5,202 nt of DNA from an uncultured Bacteroidota bacterium (GTDB lineage: Bacteria > Bacteroidota > Bacteroidia > NS11-12g > UBA955). Positions 1-5,202 of this stretch are shown in pieces. Under the pieces are notes generated by a model that saw nothing but the letters and a program-made list of their open reading frames with translations, ran no database searches and was not told where the DNA came from. The DNA lies in NCBI GenBank assembly GCA_903953615.1, contig CAJBKH010000081.1, positions 1 through 5,202 of the forward strand, read 5' to 3'. A program made the translations under genes and the position numbers. Position 1 is the stretch's first letter; every line of letters begins with the position of its first letter.

Positions 1-51
1 ACTTGTCAAAATTTCTTCAATTCACGAATTTATTTGTTAGCTTTACAACGA

Positions 52-75
52 CAAAAGAAATTCTTTTGCAAAGAA
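52..75. promoter_or_regulatory. Overlapping inverted repeats in the leader of the sensor gene (possible operator)
   Basis: Bases 52-59 (CAAAAGAA) and 61-68 (TTCTTTTG) are perfect 8-bp inverted arms around a single A. The right arm is shared with a second dyad, TTCTTT-TGC-AAAGAA (61-75). The result is three alternating half-sites, with CAAAAGAAA at 52-60 repeated in the same direction as CAAAGAAA at 69-76. The block lies 58 to 81 bases upstream of the ATG at 133. The symmetry is read directly from the sequence; a role as a binding site for a dimeric regulator is inference. AT-rich DNA produces such symmetry by chance more often than balanced DNA does. Confidence 0.4.
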
Positions 76-101
76 ATATTTTTCAATAATTAAAAACTTT
101 A

Positions 102-119
102 TTAAGTTAATTAACTTAA
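102..119. promoter_or_regulatory. Perfect 18-bp palindrome just upstream of the sensor gene start
   Basis: TTAAGTTAA (102-110) is followed with no spacer by its exact reverse complement TTAACTTAA (111-119). It ends 13 bases before the ATG at 133, where a ribosome would load or a promoter-proximal repressor could sit. Because there is no loop, an RNA hairpin would have to open its centre and would be weak. A protein-binding DNA site is therefore the likelier reading. Its centre lies about 50 bp from that of the first upstream dyad, close to five helical turns, so joint binding is conceivable. There is no Shine-Dalgarno sequence between the palindrome and the ATG. Function is inferred. Confidence 0.45.
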
Positions 120-132
120 ATTCAAACTATCT

Positions 133-2874
133 ATGAGCAGTATATTCAATGATAATGAAAGCAGTATTTCTCAAACAAAAAGAATTGAAGAGGCGCGCAA
201 AGACCTTATTCAATCGCTTTTTCAGGATTCGCCTATGGCTTTGTTTTGTTTCCAAATGGATGGACCGAACCAAATGACCTTTCCTTTGGTGAATGATGAA
301 TTCATAAAACTAATGCCCAACGTAATGGGCGAAGATGGCAATGTAAAATCCCAAGATATTTTTAAGACCATTCACCCAGACAATTTGCTCCAGTTCTTAA
401 ATAAAGTAAATGAAGCGTATGCCAATGTCGCCACTTTTTCGAGCATCATTAAAACCATTGATAAAGACGGGCATGACCGTTACCTAAAAATATTGGCCAT
501 TCCATTTAAAAAAGAAGGCGACACTGTATTCTGGAATGGTTCCGTTGAAGACAATACAGAGATAACCCTCTTGGAACAAAGTTTGGTTAAAAGCAAAACC
601 GACTTAGGTGAAAGCATACTAAATTACAAATCCATCCTAGATAATTCAAACGACATTATTCAATCGATTGATGCCAGAGGGAATATTATTTTCGTGAACA
701 ACCAATGGTTGAATAAAATGGGGTATACCCTTGAAGAGGTGCTTGGTCAAAATATTTTTCCTCATATTCACCCCGATAGCCAACAGCATTGTATTGCACT
801 ATTTGATGAGATAAGCAAAGGCCAAGAATACACCTCAACCGAAATAGAATTTATTTCCAAAGACGGCAAAAAACTATATACCAATGCACTCATTGTAGCC
901 AACTTTAAGGAGGGCGTTTTTACAGGTACCCAAGGGTTCTTTAAAAACATAACCAGCGAAACGGAAACTGGTGAACTACTCTCTAATGCCTTAATAAATA
1001 TCAATGAAGGCTATTTTTTATTAAATAGCGAGTACATTGTTCAAGAATGGAACAAAGCCTGCGAAATATTAACCCGTGTTGAAAAATCAACAGCCATCGG
1101 AAAAAATATTTTCGATCTTTTTTCTATGAATGGTCAAAATGCAAAGGAAAGTGCGCTCTTTGATTTAATTACTGGAAAAGAAAATGGCACCATTGAATTG
1201 TACAGCGAGCGATTAGAGAAATGGGTAAATATCAGAAAAACTGCTATCAACAAAGGCATCTCGGTATTTCTAAACGACATTTCAGAAAATAAAAGAAGTA
1301 TCGCTTTGCTCGAATTTGAAAAAACAGTGTACCTGAAATTTGCCAACGACCCAAACGCGACAATAGAAGAACTCTTATTTGAAGTGATCAATGGCATTGA
1401 AAAAATACATCCCAAAATGTTGGTTTCTATCCTTCGACTTGAGGGCACTAAACTATACAATTGGTCAACAAACAATTTACCAATAGAATACAACAAACTT
1501 ATTGAAGGATTTGAAATAGGAGACGCGAACTGCTCATGCGGAACTGCTGCCTATCTTAAACAAAATGTGATTGTTTCTGAAATAGAGAGCAGCCACTTAT
1601 GGAAAGGTTATGTTGACGTTGCTTTATCCTTTAATTTAAAAGCTTGTTGGTCATTTCCCCTTTTAAGAGATAAAGAAACCGTAATTGGCACTTTTGCTAT
1701 CTACCACAACCAAGTTAAAGAAATGACAGCTGCTGAATCGGATTCAATCGATCGCATGCGAAATTTGGCTTATAACTTGATTGAACTAAAGGCTTCACAA
1801 AAACGTCAAATCAATGCCGATATTCTGAGATCCAAAATAATTGAATCATCCTTAACTTCTATTATAATTAGTAACGCCAACGATGAAATCATTTTATTTA
1901 ACCCATTCGCCCAAAAAATGTTTGGATGGCAGGAATCTGAGGTCTTAGGTAAAAATATTTTTGAATTGCTCTTTACCAAAGAACAGCGTACTGAACAAGC
2001 GGATAAAATTGTGGCTTACATGGGCACAAAACATCAAGCAACATCAGATAAAACCGTGGAATTGTTAGGTGTCAACAAAAACGGAAGTACAATTGATTTT
2101 GAAGCCTTTATTGTTTCTAATAAAGATAAGAAAGAAATAGTTTATATTTATTTCATTAACGACCTTTCTGCATTAAAAAAACAATTCAATACCATACAAG
2201 CCCAAAACCAACAACTCAGAGAAATTGCTTGGATGCAATCGCATGCTGTGCGCGCTCCATTGGTTCGCATAATGGGTTTGGTTCATCTACTGGAGAGCGA
2301 TACGCCTGATTTTGAAATCGACGAGATCGTGAAATTCATCAGTGAAGCGGCCGTCGAACTCGATCATACTATTCATGAAATTTCGAACAAAACCTACGAA
2401 TTAAAAAATAGCAAGGCCGATGAAATCACAAGTTTTTTACACATCAAACACGGCATCAATAACCGATCGTTTGATAAATTAAAAGTATTGTTAGTTGATG
2501 ATGATTCACTGATGACCTATATCAATCAACTGGCGCTGAAAGACAGCGGCTTAACTAAAAGCCTTTATACATTTGCGAACGGTCAATTGGCATTTGATTA
2601 TATCAAAGAAAAAATGCAACCCAATGAACGCTTGTTAATTTTCCTCGACATTTTTATGCCTGAAATGGATGGGTGGCATTTTTTAGATGCGATACAACAT
2701 TTACCTTATACTGATCAAATCGATGTCATTATGTTGAGTGCCTCTGCTAGTCCATTCGAAAAAGATAAAGCCAGAACTTATCCTAATGTGGCCATGTACA
2801 TTGAAAAAGAACTGACCAAAGAGAAAATTGAAGCGGTTAAAAAAGTGATTAATTTCGATTCCTTTTTTATTTAA
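133..2874 (+). CDS. Multi-sensor PAS/GAF protein with a DHp helix pair and C-terminal receiver domain, lacking a kinase ATPase domain
   Basis: A cytoplasmic signalling protein of 913 residues with no signal peptide or membrane segment. Domains in order: PAS-like 25-147; PAS 163-280 (VNNQWLNKMGY, then HPDS); degenerate PAS 284-390; GAF about 395-555 with the family signatures SCGTAA (468-473), ACWS and GTFAIY; PAS about 565-680 (NPFAQKMFGW); a short coiled linker; DHp-like helices about 692-756 with His704 in SHAVRAPL; and a receiver about 782-908. The receiver is intact: Asp789/Asp790 acidic pair, phospho-acceptor Asp839 in LDIFMPEMDG, Ser869 and Lys892. Only about 25 residues separate DHp from receiver, so no HATPase domain (N, G1 and G2 boxes) fits. 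The H-box also has Ala705 and Ala708 where kinases usually carry Glu/Asp and Thr/Asn. It may be a phosphotransfer or scaffold protein rather than an autonomous kinase. The ligand is unknown. The ATG at 133 is the first in frame and follows an A/T-rich leader. Domain calls are confident; the role is inferred. Confidence 0.93.
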   Translation: MSSIFNDNESSISQTKRIEEARKDLIQSLFQDSPMALFCFQMDGPNQMTFPLVNDEFIKLMPNVMGEDGNVKSQDIFKTIHPDNLLQFLNKVNEAYANVATFSSIIKTIDKDGHDRYLKILAIPFKKEGDTVFWNGSVEDNTEITLLEQSLVKSKTDLGESILNYKSILDNSNDIIQSIDARGNIIFVNNQWLNKMGYTLEEVLGQNIFPHIHPDSQQHCIALFDEISKGQEYTSTEIEFISKDGKKLYTNALIVANFKEGVFTGTQGFFKNITSETETGELLSNALININEGYFLLNSEYIVQEWNKACEILTRVEKSTAIGKNIFDLFSMNGQNAKESALFDLITGKENGTIELYSERLEKWVNIRKTAINKGISVFLNDISENKRSIALLEFEKTVYLKFANDPNATIEELLFEVINGIEKIHPKMLVSILRLEGTKLYNWSTNNLPIEYNKLIEGFEIGDANCSCGTAAYLKQNVIVSEIESSHLWKGYVDVALSFNLKACWSFPLLRDKETVIGTFAIYHNQVKEMTAAESDSIDRMRNLAYNLIELKASQKRQINADILRSKIIESSLTSIIISNANDEIILFNPFAQKMFGWQESEVLGKNIFELLFTKEQRTEQADKIVAYMGTKHQATSDKTVELLGVNKNGSTIDFEAFIVSNKDKKEIVYIYFINDLSALKKQFNTIQAQNQQLREIAWMQSHAVRAPLVRIMGLVHLLESDTPDFEIDEIVKFISEAAVELDHTIHEISNKTYELKNSKADEITSFLHIKHGINNRSFDKLKVLLVDDDSLMTYINQLALKDSGLTKSLYTFANGQLAFDYIKEKMQPNERLLIFLDIFMPEMDGWHFLDAIQHLPYTDQIDVIMLSASASPFEKDKARTYPNVAMYIEKELTKEKIEAVKKVINFDSFFI

Positions 2875-2960
2875 TTAAAACAAACGCCACCATGTTACTA
2901 AGGTAAGGGGCTAACAAAAAAATTCTTTTCTAAAGCAAAATAATTAACATTGTTTTAAGT
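2875..2960. other. Short intergenic gap, possible promoter for the downstream gene cluster
   Basis: These 86 bases separate the sensor gene from the four closely packed genes that follow. TAACATTG at 2945-2952 differs at one position from the Bacteroidota -7 element TAnnTTTG, but no good TTG/TTTG -33 element lies 17-23 bases before it, and it is only 8 bases from the ATG. Only a 4-bp stem (TTAC/GTAA at 2894-2905) is present, so I see no terminator. Read-through from the sensor gene is possible. Confidence 0.25.
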
Positions 2961-3353
2961 ATGAAAGCTTTTATCACACCTCAACAAGCCATTAAAATAA
3001 TGTTAGTGCTGCTTAGTGCAGTCATGGTGTTTCACATCTTGGTGATTACCCAAGTAATACCCTACACCATTGTTTGGGCGGGCAAATTAAAAAGCACCAA
3101 AGACATGTACCAATTCGAAGGATCTTCGATTTTCATTAATTTAATGCTTATTTTGATTCTACTTGTGAGAGGCCAATACATTCAACTGCCGGTGTCACAG
3201 CAATTCATAAGCATTGTACTTTGGCTCTTTGTGTTTCTGTTTGCCTTGAACACCATTGGCAATCTGTTTGCAAAAACCAATTTCGAAAAATTCGTCTTCA
3301 CACCATTAACATTTATCTCTTCCCTCCTACTTTTTAGAATCGTTAAAAAATAA
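2961..3353 (+). CDS. Small four-helix integral membrane protein of unknown function
   Basis: A protein of 130 residues with four predicted transmembrane helices, roughly 11-30, 54-70, 82-101 and 112-127. It has a hydrophilic loop at 41-54 and a basic C-terminus ending RIVKK. Motifs that look conserved rather than random are TQVIPYTIVWAGKLKS (30-45) with MYQFE (49-53), and NTIGNLFAKTNFEKFVFTP (97-115). I recall similar uncharacterised inner-membrane proteins in Bacteroidota but know no name or function for them. No transporter, enzyme or signalling motif is visible. The ATG at 2961 places a short polar stretch before the first helix and is the natural start. The stop is only 18 bases from the next gene, which also encodes a small membrane protein, suggesting cotranscription. 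Confidence 0.88.
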   Translation: MKAFITPQQAIKIMLVLLSAVMVFHILVITQVIPYTIVWAGKLKSTKDMYQFEGSSIFINLMLILILLVRGQYIQLPVSQQFISIVLWLFVFLFALNTIGNLFAKTNFEKFVFTPLTFISSLLLFRIVKK

Positions 3354-3371
3354 ATTTCATTACGCCATTTT

Positions 3372-3770
3372 ATGTCCAATCCATACGAGGCAGTGATGCT
3401 CAAAAAAACCAATGAGCAATTGCTAAAAATCATTAACAGTCCAGAAGGCGATTACAATTTTGAAGCAGTTACTGCAGCTGAGGCAGCACTTGATGGGCGC
3501 CAACTAAGCGAGGCCTATATCCAAGGGGCTACCCAAGCGATAAACACCGAGCAAGAGATTTTAGACGAAAAAGCCAATGCACCCACAACTACCCTTTGGA
3601 AAGCTTTGTGTTTTATTTTACCAGGTGGTTTGCAATTGGGCTATGCCACTAATTTTAAAGCCGATGGCTACCATCGCAAAGCAAGCGAAACTGCCACATG
3701 GACTTTTTATGGCATTGGCTTTTATTTGGGTTTAATTTTGCTTTCGCGCATCAGTAATTGGTATTTCTAA
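3372..3770 (+). CDS. Small membrane protein with a soluble N-terminal helical domain and two C-terminal helices, function unknown
   Basis: A protein of 132 residues. The N-terminal 55 residues are polar and helical, with the pattern NPYEAV...TNEQLLKII....DYNFEAVTAAEAALDGRQLSE. It resembles a short module seen at the start of many Bacteroidota membrane proteins, in which a Tyr residue, an alanine-rich helix and an 'ELxxR' end recur. After an acidic linker (60-70) come two hydrophobic segments, about 75-92 and 111-126. They are joined by a polar turn with DGYHRKASE (98-106), followed by TWTFYGIGFYLG. The helices and the GY..K..E..TW..YG motif suggest a conserved but uncharacterised family; no catalytic motif is seen. 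The ATG at 3372 directly precedes the N-terminal motif. The gene lies 18 bases after one neighbour and 13 before the next. Confidence 0.85.
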   Translation: MSNPYEAVMLKKTNEQLLKIINSPEGDYNFEAVTAAEAALDGRQLSEAYIQGATQAINTEQEILDEKANAPTTTLWKALCFILPGGLQLGYATNFKADGYHRKASETATWTFYGIGFYLGLILLSRISNWYF

Positions 3771-3783
3771 CTAACTTTACATC

Positions 3784-4239
3784 ATGCAAACCACTACACC
3801 GTCCTTATTAAGTACATGGTTAGAAGCCCGCACCCGCTTCACCAACCAATTGGTTGCCTTAACTGAAAACGACCTTAAGAAAAAGTTGGGCAGTTCACCC
3901 AATTCAGTTGGCTTTTTAATGCGCCATATTGGCGATGTGGAATTGCTCTTTGCAAAAAATGTTTTTGGTGCTGCCGATTTAAAAGTCAGTGCGCAAACAG
4001 TAATCGACAAACACGACACCGGCGAATGGACCGATTTAGAAGCCTTAAAAGCCTATGTTGATTTTTCTGCTAAAGCTTTGCAAACCATTATCGAACAGCA
4101 AAAAGATACCGATTGGTATGTCAGTATTACGACCAAGGAATTTGGCGAAAAAACAAAAGCAGCTGCACTCGGACGCATTGTTTCGCACACTGCTTACCAT
4201 GCGGGTCAGATGGCCTTGGCCATTAAATATGGTGTATAA
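3784..4239 (+). CDS. DinB/YfiT-like putative metal-dependent four-helix-bundle protein
   Basis: A soluble protein of 151 residues, about the usual size for the DinB superfamily. The family's three metal-binding histidines are all present: His48 in FLMRHIGDVE at the end of the second helix, and His135 and His139 in SHTAYHAGQM in the last helix. The N-terminal helix (LLSTWLEARTRFTNQLVALTENDL) and the loop with SSPNSVGFLMRH fit the fold. Known superfamily members bind Zn, Ni or Fe, and some are thiol (bacillithiol or mycothiol) S-transferases. The Bacillus DinB is damage-inducible, but its name does not imply DNA polymerase activity here. The substrate is unknown, and Bacteroidota homologues are mostly uncharacterised. 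The ATG at 3784 lies 13 bases after the previous stop, so it is probably translated from a shared message. The GAT/GAA-rich middle (87-110) is the most variable part. Confidence 0.9.
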   Translation: MQTTTPSLLSTWLEARTRFTNQLVALTENDLKKKLGSSPNSVGFLMRHIGDVELLFAKNVFGAADLKVSAQTVIDKHDTGEWTDLEALKAYVDFSAKALQTIIEQQKDTDWYVSITTKEFGEKTKAAALGRIVSHTAYHAGQMALAIKYGV

Positions 4240-4284
4240 TTTCTAAAATACTAAAACATATTCCAAGGTTTTGTGTTTATCAAA

Positions 4285-5079
4285 ATGACCATGAACGAAT
4301 CTATTGCGCGCCTTCAAAAAAACATTGAACCTTTACGTCAACAAATCATTAACCACCCTGTTTATGGTTTAATCAAAGATATCGAAGACCTTAAAATTTT
4401 CATGCAATACCATGTGTATGCAGTTTGGGATTTTATGTCATTGCTCAAAACCTTGCAAAATGAATTAACCTGTACCCAAGTGCCTTGGTTCCCAGTAGGC
4501 AATGCCGATACCCGTTTCTTAATCAACGAAATTGTTGTGGGCGAAGAGGCCGATGTCGATCTAAACGGTGAGCGCAAGAGTCATTTTGAATTGTACCTTT
4601 CGGCCATGGCGCAATGCGGAGCAAACACTTCAGAAATTCAAAACTTCATTGGTGCTTTAAAAACAAATAATCATTTTGAGCAAGCTTTTCAATCCTCAGC
4701 AACCCCACAAGCGGCTCAAGAATTTGTAAACTTTACCTTCGAAATTATTCACAGCAAAAAAGCTTATTTACAAGCCGCCATTTTTACCTTTGGCAGAGAG
4801 GATTTAATCCCAGGCATGTTTTTAACTTTGGTGAATGATATGCACAAAAGTTTCCCCAACGACATTGCGATTTTCAAATATTATTTAGAACGCCATATCG
4901 AAGTAGATGGCGACCACCACAGTCACCTTGCCTTGCAAATGACCGCCAACTTATGTGTTGATGATGAGCAGATATGGGCCGAAGTAGAACAAGCCACCAT
5001 CCAATCTTTACAAAAAAGAATTGCGTTATGGGATGGTGTGTATGCTGTGTTGAAGGCAAAAGTTGCAGAGGCTTCTTAG
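4285..5079 (+). CDS. DUF3050 family protein, probable haem-oxygenase-like all-helical metalloprotein
   Basis: A protein of 264 residues from ATG 4285. In-frame starts at GTG 4273 and ATG 4291 are also possible; 4285 is preferred for its A/T-rich leader, though 4291 would serve equally well. Motifs match the DUF3050 family as I know it: HPVY (24-27), YHVYAVWDFMSLLK (42-55), the LTC and PW stretch, INEIVVGEEAD (80-90), SHFELYLSAM (99-108), an H at 156, FGREDLIPGMF (169-179), and RHIEVDGDHHSH (203-214). The last contains H204-x3-D208-x2-H211, the third-helix ligand pattern known from haem-oxygenase-like di-iron oxidases such as CADD and SznF. Glu82/Glu87/Glu88, His100 or Glu102 could supply the rest. 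An oxidase or oxygenase role is therefore plausible but unproven, and no substrate can be named. The protein is cytosolic. It is the last gene of the cluster, 45 bases after the DinB-like gene. Confidence 0.9.
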   Translation: MTMNESIARLQKNIEPLRQQIINHPVYGLIKDIEDLKIFMQYHVYAVWDFMSLLKTLQNELTCTQVPWFPVGNADTRFLINEIVVGEEADVDLNGERKSHFELYLSAMAQCGANTSEIQNFIGALKTNNHFEQAFQSSATPQAAQEFVNFTFEIIHSKKAYLQAAIFTFGREDLIPGMFLTLVNDMHKSFPNDIAIFKYYLERHIEVDGDHHSHLALQMTANLCVDDEQIWAEVEQATIQSLQKRIALWDGVYAVLKAKVAEAS

Positions 5080-5099
5080 TGTTTTGCAATGGCTTGCCT

Positions 5100-5123
5100 C
5101 ATAGCCGGCAGCCGGTAGTTATG
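5100..5123 (+). other. Weak GC-rich dyad after the DUF3050 gene
   Basis: CCGG (5105-5108), loop CAG, CCGG (5112-5115) can form a 4-bp stem. It can be extended by a G-T wobble and, past an asymmetric bulge, by CATA/TATG (5100-5103 with 5120-5123). It is the only GC-rich patch in the 3' non-coding region, 20 to 45 bases after the stop codon. A terminator would need a stronger stem and a following T-run, neither of which is present, so its role is doubtful. Confidence 0.2.
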
Positions 5124-5194
5124 TTATTGAGTTAATAAGTTATTAGGTGGCGTTTGTATTTTCCTTAATAACTCTTAACGATTAACTAATAACT
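5123..5194. repeat. AT-rich 8-bp tandem repeats with inverted copies
   Basis: Three head-to-tail 8-mers, GTTATTGA, GTTAATAA and GTTATTAG, fill 5123-5146. On the other strand, the segment 5163-5194 reads as related units: GTTATTAG, TTAATC, GTTAAGA, GTTATTAA. AGTTATTAG (5138-5146) pairs perfectly with CTAATAACT (5186-5194) across 39 bases. It can alternatively pair as AGTTATTA/TAATAACT plus GG/CC around a one-base bulge (5138-5173, 15-base loop). The array may continue past the window edge. It resembles short AT-rich intergenic repeats seen in Bacteroidota. Whether it acts as a terminator, a bidirectional 3' end or neutral repeat DNA cannot be decided. Confidence 0.5.
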
Positions 5195-5202
5195 AAGAAG
5201 AG

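Noticed and set aside
29..68. Promoter elements TTTATTTG (29-36) or TTCTTTTG (61-68) for the sensor gene
   Set aside because: Both miss the conserved A of TAnnTTTG, and the candidate upstream TTG elements (3-5 and 33-36) sit 23-24 bases away, at or beyond the usual limit. A promoter must exist near here but I cannot place it.
79..96. TTTTT...AAAAA possible hairpin in the leader
   Set aside because: A 5-bp all-A/T stem with an 8-base loop is expected by chance in such AT-rich DNA and would be unstable.
1134..1496. Open frame on the minus strand inside the sensor gene (others at 768-1004, 3182-3433, 3777-4019, 4362-4577 and 4874-5089)
   Set aside because: All lie opposite well-supported coding regions, have no recognisable domain, and look like byproducts of codon bias in the + strand genes.
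3772..3779. TAACTTTA upstream of the DinB-like gene as a -7 promoter element
   Set aside because: It lacks the final G of TAnnTTTG and there is no TTG element at the right distance. It lies so close to the ATG that the message would be nearly leaderless.
4055..4246. Second + strand frame overlapping the DinB-like gene
   Set aside because: It overlaps the end of a gene with a complete family signature, in a different frame, and its own translation has no family features.
4265..4275. AAGG followed by GTG as a Shine-Dalgarno and start for the DUF3050 gene
   Set aside because: The spacing is only 4 bases, Bacteroidota rarely rely on Shine-Dalgarno sequences, and ATG codons follow at 4285 and 4291 before the first family motif.

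Overview
The window looks like chromosomal DNA from a member of the Bacteroidota (flavobacterial or cytophagal/chitinophagal type). The pointers are a low GC content, A-rich leaders without a Shine-Dalgarno sequence, and protein families typical of that phylum: a GAF domain with the SCGTAA/ACWS signatures, an 'IAWxQSHxVRAPL' DHp helix, a 'VDDDS..YINQLAL' receiver, a small four-helix membrane protein with an 'IPYTIVW' motif, and a DUF3050 protein. This assignment is inference from sequence style; no marker gene is present.

Layout: five complete genes, all on the + strand, with short gaps. Bases 1-132 are an AT-rich non-coding leader holding two overlapping inverted repeats and a perfect 18-bp palindrome that ends 13 bases before the first start codon. 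Bases 133-2874 encode a 913-residue soluble multi-sensor protein (PAS-PAS-PAS-GAF-PAS-DHp-REC). After an 86-base gap come a four-helix membrane protein (2961-3353), a small two-helix membrane protein (3372-3770), a DinB-like putative metalloprotein (3784-4239) and a DUF3050 protein with a haem-oxygenase-like iron-ligand pattern (about 4285-5079). The last four are 13 to 45 bases apart and may form one transcription unit. Bases 5080-5202 are non-coding, with an AT-rich cluster of 8-bp repeats in both orientations.

The most interesting points are these. First, the sensor protein looks like a hybrid histidine kinase but has no ATPase (CA) domain, and its H-box has alanine at both positions normally used for autokinase and phosphatase chemistry. 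Second, the DUF3050 protein carries an H-x3-D-x2-H motif like that of haem-oxygenase-like di-iron oxidases, which suggests an uncharacterised metalloenzyme. Third, the leader of the sensor gene has strong dyad symmetry that may be an operator. No phage, insertion sequence, CRISPR array, rRNA or tRNA gene is visible, and nothing proves that the five genes work in one pathway.
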